DNA of 64,000 nt from PFL42 sp963789825 (GCA_963789825.1 CAWBME010000006.1:930001-994000); one strand, 5' to 3'; positions 48,533 through 58,140 are shown, counted from the stretch's first letter. Notes: generated from the sequence alone by a model not told the origin. A program made the numbers and translations.

Positions 48533-49822
48533 ATGATGATCCGCCCAGTGCTCCTCCTCGTCACCACCCGGACCTACCGTGCAGGCGCCTTCCTGCGGGC
48601 CGCCGAACGCCTGGGGCTGCCGCTGACCGTCGCCACGGACCACCCTCTGGCCTGGCGCACTGGCCCGCCGACCGGCCTGCTGGCGCTCGACTTCGACCAT
48701 CCGGCGGAAGCCGCCGAAGCACTCCTCACCACGCCCGGGCCGGGATTCCAGGCTGTGCTCTCGGCCGAGGACGAAGGCGTGATCGCGGCAGCCGCCGTCA
48801 GCGCCCGTCTGCACTTGATGCACAACTCGCCGGAGGCGGTCGCCATCACTCGCGACAAAGCGCGTTTCCGCCAGCAGCTGGATCATGCCGGCCTGGAACT
48901 CAACCCACGATTCTGGATCCTCTCCCTTCAGGCCGATCCAGAGGATGCCGCTGCACAGGTCCAGTACCCGTGTGTCCTGAAGCCGCGCGGCCTCGCCGGC
49001 TCACGCGGCGTGATCCGTGCCAACGACCCGGGGGAGTTCGTGGCTGCCTTCCGCCGGACGGCGCGGATCATCCAGTCCGAGGCGCCCCAGGATCCGCAGG
49101 ACATCCATACGACGCTCCTGGTTGAAAGCTACCTCCCCGGATCGGAGCACGCCCTGGAGGGGTTGCTCAGCGACGGACGGCTGGAGCTGCTGGCGATCTT
49201 CGACAAACCGGACCCGCTCGTGGGACCGTTCTTCGAGGAGACGCTCTACGTCACACCCTCGCGGCTTGAGCCAGGGTTGCGGCAGGCGGCCCAAGCATGC
49301 GTTTCGCAGGCGGTGTCCTCGATCGGCCTCACCCACGGCCCGGTGCATGCCGAGGTCCGGGTGCACGAGGGCCGGGTGTGGATCCTGGAGATCGCCGCCC
49401 GCTCGATCGGTGGCCTGTGCTCACGCGCGCTGCGTTTCGAAGGCGGTCGTTCGCTCGAAGAGATCCTGCTGCTCCATGCAGCGGGCCTGCCGCTTCCCAG
49501 CTTGCGGTTGGAGCCGGCCGCCAGCGGGGTGATGATGATCCCGATTCCGGGGGCCGGCACGTTGCGCAGCGTCGAGGGCGTCGAAGCCGCCGCTGCCGTG
49601 CCAGGCATCACCGAGGTGGTGATCGAGCTTCGGCCGGGAGAACCGGTTGTGCCGCTGCCCGAAGGCGGCGCCTACCTGGGCTTCCTGTTCGCCGAAGGCG
49701 AGTCACCTGCCCAGGTCGAGGGCTCGCTGCGGTCCGCTCATGCCTGCCTGCGGATCGACCTGGCCCCCCCAGCCGACGCTTTGGAGCTTGCTGAAAGACG
49801 TGCTTTCGACCTCACCCCCTGA
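48533..49822 (+). CDS. ATP-grasp ligase (carboxylate-amine-ligase-like)
   Basis: 429 residues. VQYPCVLKPRGLAGSRGVIR (nucleotide Lys), TTLLVESYLPGSEHALEGLL, PVHAEVRVHEGRVWILEIAA then RSIGGLCSRALRFEGG are ATP-grasp blocks close to those of carnosine-synthase/biotin-carboxylase-like proteins. The N-terminal part (RPVLLLVTTRTYRAGAFLRA) is a pre-ATP-grasp Rossmann domain. The last 12 codons (ELAERRAFDLTP) come from the inserted MITE-like element, so the natural C-terminus is slightly altered. Probably joins a carboxylate to an amine using ATP; substrate unknown. Confidence 0.85.
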   Translation: MMIRPVLLLVTTRTYRAGAFLRAAERLGLPLTVATDHPLAWRTGPPTGLLALDFDHPAEAAEALLTTPGPGFQAVLSAEDEGVIAAAAVSARLHLMHNSPEAVAITRDKARFRQQLDHAGLELNPRFWILSLQADPEDAAAQVQYPCVLKPRGLAGSRGVIRANDPGEFVAAFRRTARIIQSEAPQDPQDIHTTLLVESYLPGSEHALEGLLSDGRLELLAIFDKPDPLVGPFFEETLYVTPSRLEPGLRQAAQACVSQAVSSIGLTHGPVHAEVRVHEGRVWILEIAARSIGGLCSRALRFEGGRSLEEILLLHAAGLPLPSLRLEPAASGVMMIPIPGAGTLRSVEGVEAAAAVPGITEVVIELRPGEPVVPLPEGGAYLGFLFAEGESPAQVEGSLRSAHACLRIDLAPPADALELAERRAFDLTP

Positions 49823-50038
49823 GCCCATCTCCGCAGACGGCACACGGGTACGCCATGAACTGTGGCGGCGAGAGGGGGACACGATCTGGGGGTTTGGGGG
49901 ACCCAGCTCCCCCCACCCCCCAGGAACATCCACCCCTTCCCCGGCGGGACTCGTGTGCGTCGCGGATGTCGGCTCATGCAGGGGGAGGGGCTAGGGCGAG
50001 AGGGTTGGACGATGACACGGCGTTCTTCAGCAGCTTGC
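49786..50038. mobile_element. MITE-like element, copy 3
   Basis: About 250 bases from GCTTGCTGAAAGACGTGC to CGTTCTTCAGCAGCTTGC with imperfect inverted ends and the internal hairpin pairs seen in copies 1 and 2. It supplies the end of the ATP-grasp gene and lies 130 bases before the Nfu-type gene. Confidence 0.8.
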
Positions 50039-50166
50039 CAGATCCGAGCGAGTACAATGGTGCAGTTTGACCTGCGGTCTGTCGTGCGCCTGGGTCGATG
50101 GGGAGCGACGATGGGCATGCTGGGCAGCATGTGTTGGTTGTTCAACTCAGGATGTGGAGGCAAGGC

Positions 50167-50766
50167 ATGATCACGGTGACCGAGTCGGCCAGGCAGAAGA
50201 TCTTCGAGCTGCAGCAATCGCGCGGCCTGACCGATGCGCTGCTGCGCGTCGGGATCCGTGGCCGCGGCCCGAATGGTTTCCTATACACACTGGCCTTCGC
50301 CACCCCGGATGCCGAGCAGCCCGACGACACACGCATCGTCCTCGATGGCGTCACGGTGCTCGTGGACGCCGAGAGCATGGACTATCTGCAGGGCGCCAGC
50401 GTCGACTTTGTCGACACGCCCGACGAGTCCGGCTTTCGCGTCGACAACCCCAACCCGTTGTGGCGAGACCCGGCCTCGCTTGCGGTGCAGGCGGTCATCG
50501 ACGCCAAACTCAATCCCGCTCTGGCGTCCCACGGCGGATTCGTGCAGCTCCTACAGGTCGACCGAGATACGGCCTACGTCGCCCTGGGAGGCGGATGCCA
50601 GGGCTGCGGCATGGTCGACGTGACGCTCAAGCAGGGGATCGAGGTCATGATCCGCCAGGAGGTTCCGGCGATTGAGCATGTCGTCGATACGACGGACCAT
50701 GCCGGTGGAACCAACCCGTACTACCGGCCGTCGAAGGGCGGCCAATCGCCGTTGGCCAAGAGCTGA
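50167..50766 (+). CDS. NfuA-like Fe-S cluster carrier protein
   Basis: 199 residues, intact. N-terminal A-type-carrier-like (HesB) domain, MITVTESARQKIFELQQSRG, without its three Cys, joined to a C-terminal NifU domain with the cluster-binding LGGGCQGCGMVDVTLKQGIE (CxxC). This is the NfuA arrangement, which accepts and delivers [4Fe-4S] clusters. TGGAGGC precedes the ATG. No isc/suf genes are adjacent, and a slow-growing stand-alone carrier is plausible. Confidence 0.9.
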   Translation: MITVTESARQKIFELQQSRGLTDALLRVGIRGRGPNGFLYTLAFATPDAEQPDDTRIVLDGVTVLVDAESMDYLQGASVDFVDTPDESGFRVDNPNPLWRDPASLAVQAVIDAKLNPALASHGGFVQLLQVDRDTAYVALGGGCQGCGMVDVTLKQGIEVMIRQEVPAIEHVVDTTDHAGGTNPYYRPSKGGQSPLAKS

Positions 50767-51020
50767 ACCGAAACCCAAGGAGCCTGCGCCAACCGGGCCG
50801 GGCCGAAGTCGACTTTCGCTCGTCGAGCGGGCGTGATAGAAACCTGGTGTTGCCTGACCCGAGTCCGAACCTCCTCGGTGGTGATTGACTCTCAGGCACC
50901 CGATCCCGCTGTCTCCGCAGGGCGCTTCCGCCCCACAGGGCAGTCCTGACGATTCGGCATGACCGCCCCTCTCGATCCGGCCCTCCCAGGAGCAGGCACT
51001 CGAGCGCCTGAGAACTCAGC
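50767..51020. other. Short spacer before the MFS/VIT1/LiaF-like cluster
   Basis: About 250 bases, no gene recognised; should carry the cluster promoter. Confidence 0.4.
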
Positions 51021-52322
51021 ATGCAACATCTAGGCAGGCAACAGCGCAAGGTCGTCGACCTGTATCGGGAGTTTCCCAAGCCGTTCTGGACGCTGGTCGG
51101 GGCCACGTTCGTCGACCGGCTTGGCGGCGCACTGCTCTTCCCCTTCTTCGCCCTGTACTTGACCGACCGCTTCCAGATCGGTATGTCCGAGGTCGGCGTG
51201 CTGTTCGCCATCTGGTCATTGGCGGCATTCCCTGGCAGCCTGCTGGGCGGAGCCCTGGCCGACCGCATGGGCCGCAAGTACCTGCTGATCTTCAGCCTGC
51301 TGGCCAGCTCCCTGAGCACACTGGCCATGGGGTTCGTGAGCTCACTGCAGGCCTTCTACCTGCTGGCGTTGGTGTCGGGGGTGTTCACCGAGGTCGGGGG
51401 CCCGGCCTACAACGCCATGGTCGCCGACCTGCTTCCGGAACGTCAGCGGGCCCAGGGCTATGGGATCCTCCGCGTGGCCTTCAACGTGTCGGTCGTGCTC
51501 GGGCCGGCGATCGGCGGATTGCTGGCCGCTCGTTCCTACCTGTTGCTGTTTGTCATCGATGCTGTGATCAGCGCCGGCGTGGCGCTGTTCGTCTGGTTGG
51601 CCATGCCGGAAACCCGCCCCGCGCCCCACCCGGACGCCAAGCCCGAGAGCGTTGGCCAGACCTTCGCCGGCTACCTGGTCCCGCTGCGCGATCGGGTCTT
51701 CCTGCTGTTCCTGCTCGCCGGCATGCTGGCATGGTTCGTCTACATGAATATGAACACCACGCTGGGGGTCTACCTGCGCGACGACCACGGCATCGCCGAG
51801 AACCTCTACGGCTTGATCCTCAGTCTGAATGCCATCATGGTGGTCTTCCTGCAATTCCCCATCACCCGCTGGATCGCGCCCTACCGTCCGATGCGGGTGA
51901 TTGCGGCGGGGACGGCGCTGTACGCCGTCGGCTTCGCCATGTATGGCGTCACTTCCACCTACGTCATGTTCCTACTGGCGATGGTCGTAATCACTGTCGG
52001 CGAGATGGTGATCGCGCCGGTCTACCAGGCGATGGTCGCCGATCTCTCCCCGGAGGCAATGCGCGGGCGCTACATGGCGGTCTCCGGCTTCGCCATCGGC
52101 ATCCCGTATGCGATCGGGCCATTGATTGCCGGCAACATCATGGACAACCACGACAGCCGATTGCTCTGGTACTTGTGCGGCGTGGTCGGGATGATCTCGG
52201 TGCTGGTCTACCTGTATCTGGATCGGTTGGTGCACCCAGCCCCCCGCCCGGCCGAGGCCGGGCTGGCCGCCGACCCCCCAGCGTCCACCCCCGGCTCGAT
52301 GGATCAGGAGGCCGTCCGATGA
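51021..52322 (+). CDS. MFS transporter
   Basis: 433 residues, intact, with twelve hydrophobic segments. GGALADRMGRKYLLIFSLLA is the loop 2-3 motif and GPAYNAMVADLLPERQRAQG follows helix 4; AMVADLSPEAMRGRYMAVSG fits the second half. It is a relative of the MFS gene at 40169. Its stop overlaps the ATG of the VIT1-like gene (ATGA), so the two are translated together and may act in the same metal- or drug-handling task. Confidence 0.9.
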   Translation: MQHLGRQQRKVVDLYREFPKPFWTLVGATFVDRLGGALLFPFFALYLTDRFQIGMSEVGVLFAIWSLAAFPGSLLGGALADRMGRKYLLIFSLLASSLSTLAMGFVSSLQAFYLLALVSGVFTEVGGPAYNAMVADLLPERQRAQGYGILRVAFNVSVVLGPAIGGLLAARSYLLLFVIDAVISAGVALFVWLAMPETRPAPHPDAKPESVGQTFAGYLVPLRDRVFLLFLLAGMLAWFVYMNMNTTLGVYLRDDHGIAENLYGLILSLNAIMVVFLQFPITRWIAPYRPMRVIAAGTALYAVGFAMYGVTSTYVMFLLAMVVITVGEMVIAPVYQAMVADLSPEAMRGRYMAVSGFAIGIPYAIGPLIAGNIMDNHDSRLLWYLCGVVGMISVLVYLYLDRLVHPAPRPAEAGLAADPPASTPGSMDQEAVR

Positions 52323-53125
52323 GTCTGATGCGCAGAGTCGACGAGGCACGCAAGGGTTACGCCACCGGGGACGAGGCGCTCACGGCGCACGCCCATGCGC
52401 CCGATCGAATCGCACAGGCAGCCCGCGAGGAGCATGGCGGCGCCGCTCAGCAGTACCTCGGCGACATGGTGTACGGCGGCCTGGACGGGATCATCACCAC
52501 GTTCGCCGTTGTCAGCGGCGTCGCCGGGGCCCAGTTGGGAAGCGACATCGTCCTGGTGCTCGGCCTGGCGAACCTGCTGGCAGACGGCTTCTCGATGGCG
52601 ATCGGCGCCTACCTATCCTCCAAGAGCGACCAGGAGTACTATGATCGCGAGCGTGAACGCGAACGCTGGGAGGTCGAGCACTATCCGGAAGGCGAGAAGG
52701 CCGAGTTGCTCGAGGTGTATCGCAACCGAGGCTACGATTCTGCCGATGCCTCCGCCCTGGTCGAAATCCATTCCCGCCACCCGGATCGTTGGGTCGAGAC
52801 GATGATGTTCGACGAATTGGGCATGGTCAAGGACGAGCGCAAGCCGACGCGCAGCGCCCTGGCAACCTTCGTCGCTTTCCTCATCGCCGGGTCGGTGCCT
52901 TTGCTGGTATTCCTGATCGGCCTGGTTGTGCCGATCCCAGCCCAGACGGCCTTCTGGGTATCGCTGGTTCTCTCGGGCGTCGCCCTGTTCCTGCTGGGTG
53001 CGGCCAAGGTGCTGGTGACGCAGCGCAGCCTGCTGCGCAGCGGCATGGAGACGCTGCTCGTGGGAGGCCTGGCAGCCGGAGTGGCGTATGGGGTTGGGGC
53101 GCTGCTCAGGGGCCTGGTCGGCTGA
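52319..53125 (+). CDS. VIT1/CCC1-family transporter
   Basis: 268 residues, intact. QQYLGDMVYGGLDGIITTFA and GLANLLADGFSMAIGAYLSS are the first helices with the family's Asp/Gly motifs; SDQEYYDRERERERWEVEHY and LLEVYRNRGYDSADASALVE form the cytosolic Glu-rich metal-binding domain; the last three helices (LVFLIGLVVPIPAQTAFWVS on) complete the five-helix fold. Members move Fe or Mn ions. The ATG overlaps the MFS stop. The next gene begins about 100 bases later in the same direction. Confidence 0.92.
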   Translation: MSLMRRVDEARKGYATGDEALTAHAHAPDRIAQAAREEHGGAAQQYLGDMVYGGLDGIITTFAVVSGVAGAQLGSDIVLVLGLANLLADGFSMAIGAYLSSKSDQEYYDRERERERWEVEHYPEGEKAELLEVYRNRGYDSADASALVEIHSRHPDRWVETMMFDELGMVKDERKPTRSALATFVAFLIAGSVPLLVFLIGLVVPIPAQTAFWVSLVLSGVALFLLGAAKVLVTQRSLLRSGMETLLVGGLAAGVAYGVGALLRGLVG

Positions 53126-53225
53126 CTCCGGCGCGGCGCGACCGGGAATCGCGGCCGCCGCACAGCCTGAGGAGGTTTCTCAAGACGATCGGTCGCCCAA
53201 TCCGGCGGACCCGGAGGAGAGAGAG

Positions 53226-53741
53226 ATGGACCAACGTCAACGCACGGGGCTCGCCGGGGGGATCCTACTGATCGTGCTCGGCGCCTGCTTGCTGCTCGTC
53301 CGCATGTCGCCCGACTTCCAGGCGCTGCTTCCGCAGAACCTTGGCTGGCCGCTCATCCTGGTCGGCGTCGGCGCACTGCTGCTCGTGATCGGCCTGATCA
53401 GCGGCAACGCGGCGATGGCGGTGCCGGCGTGCATCGTCGCCGGGATCGGACTGATCCTGAACTACCAGGTGGCCACCGGCGATTGGGGCAGCTGGCTGTA
53501 CCTGTGGGCCCTGATCCCGTTCTTCGCCGGGCTGGGGACCGTCCTGGCCGGCATCCTGGGGATGAATCCCCACCCGGTCCATTCCCGACGGGCTTTGGAC
53601 GATGGTGGTCAGCCTGGCGCTGTTCCTGGTTTTCTCTTCGATCTTCGGCGGCCCAGTGCCGGCCGGCCCCTACTGGCCGGCGCTGCTCATCGCCCTGGGC
53701 CTGGCGGAACTGATCCGCAACATCTTCCGCGCCGGGAGTGA
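53226..53741 (+). CDS. LiaI/LiaF-like membrane protein A, one frameshift
   Basis: About 170 residues. MDQRQRTGLAGGILLIVLGA, NLGWPLILVGVGALLLVIGL and WLYLWALIPFFAGLGTVLAG are in one frame; after a change near 53590 the last hydrophobic helices are in another (MVVSLALFLVFSSIFGGPVP, GPYWPALLIALGLAELIRNI). The repeated pattern of paired helices with a Trp-Pro motif is that of DUF5668/LiaF-type envelope-stress proteins. The stop at 53741 belongs to the first frame and overlaps the next start as GTGA, so another indel near the end is possible. Confidence 0.65.
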   Translation: MDQRQRTGLAGGILLIVLGACLLLVRMSPDFQALLPQNLGWPLILVGVGALLLVIGLISGNAAMAVPACIVAGIGLILNYQVATGDWGSWLYLWALIPFFAGLGTVLAGILGMNPHPVHSRRALDDGGQPGAVPGFLFDLRRPSAGRPLLAGAAHRPGPGGTDPQHLPRRE

Positions 53742-54345
53742 GCGCGGCCGCCTTGCGACGGAGCGCTGTGTACTGGGGGATCGGGCTGATCGGCCTGGGC
53801 CTCCTGCTGCTGCTCGACAGTCTGGGCCTCCTGCCTTTCGATCTGAGCGGACTGGTCATCCCCATCCTCCTGATCCTTGCCGGGATCTGGGTCATTTGGG
53901 GACTCTCCGGCGCCAGGCGCAGCGCAGGCGCGACCGTGCTGCGGGCGCCACTGGAAGAGGCCTCGTCCTCGAGCTGGATCTCCGCCACATGGGGGGACGC
54001 CTGAGACTGGATGGCTCGAGCACCGAGCCAGATGTGCTCACGGCTCAGTTCGCCGCCGCCGCGCGCCATGAGTTGGTGCGCAGCGGCGGGACGCTCAAGC
54101 TGAGCCTGCGCCCGGCAGACGACTGGGCGTTCCTCGCCGCGCCCTGGGCCTGGCAGCCAGGCGATCCGCCGCACTGGGCCGTGCATGTCCCAACGACGGT
54201 TCCCGTTTCCGCGGCGGTCCAGCTCCGTCGGTTGATTCGAGAAGAACTCCGAGGCATGGCCGGGCATGGTCCGAGCGCTGTTCGACAGCCGGCGCATGGA
54301 TCACACGGAGGATCGAGATGCACAAGTCGCGGCCACAGATCCTGA
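53738..54345 (+). CDS. LiaI/LiaF-like membrane protein B, one frameshift
   Basis: About 200 residues. GTG 53738 overlaps gene A. Two helices (VYWGIGLIGLGLLLLLDSLG, LIPILLILAGIWVIWGLSGA-like run) are followed, after a change near 53965, by a soluble domain LVLELDLRHMGGRLRLDGSS and ELVRSGGTLKLSLRPADDWA, which resembles the beta-rich C-terminal domain of LiaF/DUF2154 proteins. The end near 54345 overlaps the next gene by 28 bases and may be wrong by one more indel. It is one of four related genes in a row. Confidence 0.6.
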
Positions 54346-54957
54346 TCGGCCTGGCGCTGATCGGCGGCGGGCTGTTGTTCCTGCTGCAGAGCTATGGGAT
54401 CCTGCCCGAGGGCGCAGCGCTGTTCTGGACACTGGCGTTCGCCATCAGCGGCGGCATCTTTCTGTATGTCTTCGCCCTCAACCGAGACAACTGGTGGGCG
54501 CTGGTTCCCGCCGCAGCTCTGCTGGGCGTGGCAGGGGTCATCGCTCTGGGCACCTTCCTTCCGGCGGCCGCTGATCCGTGGTCGGGGGCGCTGTTCATGG
54601 CTGTGCTATCGCTCGGATTCTGGGGGATCTGGTTGAGCAAGCGCGATGCCTGGTGGGCGATCATTCCCGCCGGCGCGATCCTGTCAGTCTCGGCGATGAT
54701 CGTCGCCGGTGAACTTCTGCCGGGCGAGCTCGCCCCGCTTAGCGTGCTGTTCCTCGGGCTCGGCGTTGACCTTCGGGCTACTCCTGCTTGTACCCACCGA
54801 AGAGGGGCGCATGCGCTGGCCGGCGGTCCCGGCCCTGGTCTTGCTCCTGATCGGCGCGTTCTCGACCCTGCTCTTCAGCCCTTCACTTCAACTCGCGGGG
54901 CCGGTGCTGCTGATCCTAGGGGGCATCCTGCTGGTCGTTCGCGCGCTGCGCAAGTAG
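54318..54957 (+). CDS. LiaI/LiaF-like membrane protein C, one frameshift
   Basis: About 213 residues with eight hydrophobic segments. MHKSRPQILIGLALIGGGLL, ISGGIFLYVFALNRDNWWAL, FWGIWLSKRDAWWAIIPAGA, then after a change near 54770 FGLLLLVPTEEGRMRWPAVP and SLQLAGPVLLILGGILLVVR with a stop at 54957. The repeated helix-pair with NWWALVPAAA/AWWAIIPAGA is an internal duplication. It lacks the soluble beta domain of its neighbours. Confidence 0.65.
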
Positions 54958-54990
54958 CGCCTCCTGCGCGGATCACTGGGAAGGAGAACG

Positions 54991-55908
54991 ATGATGACCA
55001 CCAGCTATCGACACGGGAGCATCGTGGGGCCGGTCCTGCTGATCGGGTTCGGCGCGGTGCTGCTGCTGGACAACCTCGGCCTGCTGGGCCAGTCTCCCTG
55101 GACGGCACTGTTGCAGCTTTGGCCGGTGATCCTGGTATCCGTCGGCCTCGACCTTGCCATCGGCTACCGTTCCCGGGCAGGCGCTGCCACGGCGGCGGCT
55201 CTGTCGCTGATCGTGCTGGGCGGAGCGATTGCCTGGCTCGCCGAAGCCGACCAGAGGCAACCGTTGGCGCTGCCGGGCGAGATGGTGCAGGTCGAGCTGA
55301 ACGGCGTGACGTCGGCTGAGGTATTGCTGGCCCCGGTCGCCTCTGCCCTGCACGTCGGCGCGCTGGCGGACGAGACCTACTTGCTGGCCGGGAGGATCGC
55401 TTCCTATCGCGTCGAGGAAGTCGGCCAGAGCTATCAGCGCACCGGCGACCACGCTCAGGTCAGGCTCGAGACGGCTGGCGCTTCGGTCGTCCCGACGACG
55501 GCGTTCTCCGGATCTTCCCCGACATGGGACCTGGACCTTACGCCCACGATCCCGCTGGCGATTGCTGTGAACCTCGTGGCCGGCCAGGCGGATCTCGCGC
55601 TCGCTCCGCTCACCGCCGAGAGCCTCGCCGTCGACCTGGTCTTCGGACAGTCGACGGTCGTGCTCCCGGCCAATGGGAAATACGACGCTCGGCTATCGGG
55701 TGTGTTCGGGCAGACGGTGGTCGTGATCCCCGCCGGCCTGGAGGCAAGCGTGCGGATCGAGCCGCTGCTGACGGCGCGCACCGTCGACAGCAGCCTCCGC
55801 CAGCTTCCAGACGGCCGCTACGTCACGGCAGGCTACGGCCAGTCCGAGAACCAGGTTGACCTGGTGATCTCGCAGGTCGTGGGAGCCATCGAGGTGCAGG
55901 CAGAGTAG
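54991..55908 (+). CDS. LiaI/LiaF-like membrane protein D with beta-rich C-terminal domain
   Basis: 305 residues, intact. Four N-terminal helices (SIVGPVLLIGFGAVLLLDNL, LLQLWPVILVSVGLDLAIGY, AAALSLIVLGGAIAWLAEAD) are followed by a soluble region with two beta-repeat blocks: AIAVNLVAGQADLALAPLTA, SLAVDLVFGQSTVVLPANGK and VFGQTVVVIPAGLEASVRIE. This 'toastrack'-like pattern is typical of LiaF/YvqF-type proteins that report cell-envelope stress to two-component systems. It is the last and best-preserved member of the four-gene row. Confidence 0.78.
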   Translation: MMTTSYRHGSIVGPVLLIGFGAVLLLDNLGLLGQSPWTALLQLWPVILVSVGLDLAIGYRSRAGAATAAALSLIVLGGAIAWLAEADQRQPLALPGEMVQVELNGVTSAEVLLAPVASALHVGALADETYLLAGRIASYRVEEVGQSYQRTGDHAQVRLETAGASVVPTTAFSGSSPTWDLDLTPTIPLAIAVNLVAGQADLALAPLTAESLAVDLVFGQSTVVLPANGKYDARLSGVFGQTVVVIPAGLEASVRIEPLLTARTVDSSLRQLPDGRYVTAGYGQSENQVDLVISQVVGAIEVQAE

Positions 55909-56009
55909 CGCCGGCAGGCTGGCGGCGCCCTTCCCCCCGAGGAGCCAGCTGCCGCCCTGGCCCTGGCGAGAGAACCAAGGAGGCCGTCATCGACCCTCAT
56001 TTTGACTTC

Positions 56010-57004
56010 TTGCGCGAACAAGGTCTTGCCATCCGAGCTGCCCGGCTTGACGACCTGCCGCGGGCGATTGAGATGTTCAATCTTGCCGAAACCGAGCTTA
56101 TTGGCACCTGCATGTGGACTGCGGAGCGCTACCAACAGGAGTGGAAGTTCCCCGGATTCGATCTGGATGAGGACACGCGCCTGGTGCTGGCGCCCGACGG
56201 TTCCCCGGTGGGCTGCGCCGAAGTATGGACACTGCTCGACCCGCCAGTCCATCCCTGGATGTGGAGCCGCATCCATCCGTCGTGGCGCGGGCAAGGTATT
56301 GGCACCGGCTTGCTGGCCTGGTCGCTAACTAGAGCGCTGCAGGCCATCGGGCGCGTCCCTCCGAGGCACGCTTCGCGCCGCGCGTCGCCGCCCCACTCGG
56401 GCATGAGCCCAGTGTTGCCTTGTTTCGCGATTTCGGCTTCGAGCCCGTCCGTCATAGTTGGACGATGACCATCGACCTCGGTGTTCCTCCGCCGGATGCC
56501 GCCTGGCCGCCAGGCATCCGGCTGCACCTCTTTCGGCATCCGCAGGATCTGCGCGCGGTCTACACCGCAACCATCGATGCCTTTCGAGATCACTGGGGTT
56601 TCATCGAGGTGCCATTTGAACAGGGGTTCCGCCAGTGGACGCACGCCTCGGTAGAGCTGCGCCCCTTCGATCCCAGCCTGTGGTTCATCGCATTTGACGG
56701 GGAAGAGATCGCCGGGATCGCCCTGTGTCGGGCGCACGCCGACGACGACCCCGAGATGGGCTGGGTCGACACCCTGGGAGTCCGCCGGCCGTGGCGCAAG
56801 CGCGGGCTTGGCCTGGCGCTGCTGCTGCACGCTTTCTCTGCCCTTCGCGCGACCGGCGCCCGCCGGGCAGGCCTCGGCGTCGACGCCGCCAGCCTGACCG
56901 GCGCGACCCGCCTGTATACCCGCGCCGGGATGCACGTGCTGCGCGAATCGACGACCTTCGAACTCGAATTGCGGCCCGGCGAGGAACTCGCCAGGCTCGA
57001 GTAG
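56010..57004 (+). CDS. Tandem GNAT N-acetyltransferase, one frameshift
   Basis: About 331 residues. The first GNAT-like half includes RAARLDDLPRAIEMFNLAET and HPSWRGQGIGTGLLAWSL (acetyl-CoA loop); the second, after a change near 56360, has ALFRDFGFEPVRHSWTMTID, VDTLGVRRPWRKRGLGLALL (second acetyl-CoA loop) and LYTRAGMHVLRESTTFELEL. This double-GNAT layout is known in mycothiol-synthase-like and other acetyltransferases. The start is uncertain: AAGGAGG at 55978-55984 points to a codon near 55989, which is not a standard start; TTG at 56010 is the fallback. Substrate unknown. Confidence 0.72.
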
Positions 57005-57044
57005 CGGCCCGCTCCTTGCGCCCAAGGCCGCCCACAGCCTCGGC

Positions 57045-57802
57045 ATGATCCAGGCCGGGGTCCGCGCCGCTCTTCCGCTGGTTGCGCCCGATGACCTACC
57101 TCGCATCCAAGGTGTTCATGCCGCTGTGGCAGATGCTGTTCTTCTCGCTGCTGGGGATGTTCGCCGGTGCGCAGGAACCGACGTACTATGTGATCGGCAA
57201 CGCCATGCAGATCACCGCGGTCAGCGGGATCTTCGGCGTGACGATGAGCATCGGCGGTGATCGCTGGGAGGGGACGCTGCCGTATCTGTTTGGCACGCCG
57301 GCCAACCGCATGGCAATGGTATTCGGGCGCGCCTTCTTTCACATTCTGGACGGCATGCTTGGCGTCGTGCTGGCCTTCGGCTGGGGCGTAGCGCTGCTCG
57401 GCCTCGACCTTTCTCAGACCGATCCGGTGGCGCTGGCGCTGGTCGTGATCGCCAGCACGATCAGCACGGCAGGGCTCGGGCTGCTGCTGGGATGCCTGAG
57501 CCTGATCACCCTCAACGTGATGTTCGTCAACAACACGGTCTACTTCCTGCTGCTGGTCTTCAGCGGGGCCAACATCCCGATCGCCACGCTGCCGGCCTGG
57601 ATGCAGGCGGTGTCCTTTGTCCTGCCGCTCACCCGCGGCATCGCTGCCGCACGGCTGGTGATCGAGGGGCCTCGCTACGATTGGTGACACCGCTGATCGC
57701 CGGCGAGCTGGTCATCGGGGCGATCTACGCCCTGCTCGGCTACTTCCTCTTCCGTTCGTTCGAGTTCCAGGCGAAGAACGCGGCACGCTGGAAGCCTTCT
57801 AG
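57045..57802 (+). CDS. ABC-2-type permease, two frameshifts
   Basis: About 252 residues with six hydrophobic segments. MIQAGVRA in one frame continues as FRWLRPMTYLASKVFMPLWQ in the next (change near 57070), through ITAVSGIFGVTMSIGGDRWE, MLGVVLAFGWGVALLGLDLS and TVYFLLLVFSGANIPIATLP; the C-terminus changes again near 57680 to IAGELVIGAIYALLGYFLFR and ends GTLEAF at 57802. The fold is that of export-type ABC permeases. No ATP-binding partner is adjacent; the rightward GNAT and leftward protease genes are unrelated. Confidence 0.72.
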
Positions 57803-58140
57803 CAGCTCGCGGAACGCCGCCACCCGCCTCACCTCCAACCCCGCTCCGTCGACAGCTGCCGATAGCACGCTGCGCAGCGGTCGAGAGCGCAGCATGGGGC
57901 GAGTCCGGCGCCGCCGCTGCCGGGCGCCGGCTTCGCGGTCCGAACCATCGGCGGGGCAATCCGCCGGATTGCCCGACCAAGCCTCCCGCTGTCTGACGAT
58001 CGTGCGCTCGTCCGCGGACCATGCCGAGCTATCCCCGCCGGCCCAACGGGCACGCAGCGCAGGCTCGCACCGCGTCTCCGCGCAGCGAGGCTGAGATGGT
58101 GGTCAGCAGTCTACGCCTGTGCCCCCTGAAGCAGGAGGGA
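57803..58140. other. Spacer without a recognised gene
   Basis: About 340 bases between the convergent permease and protease genes. A rightward extension of the permease frame to 58094 is rejected because the family C-terminus is reached at 57802. Confidence 0.45.
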
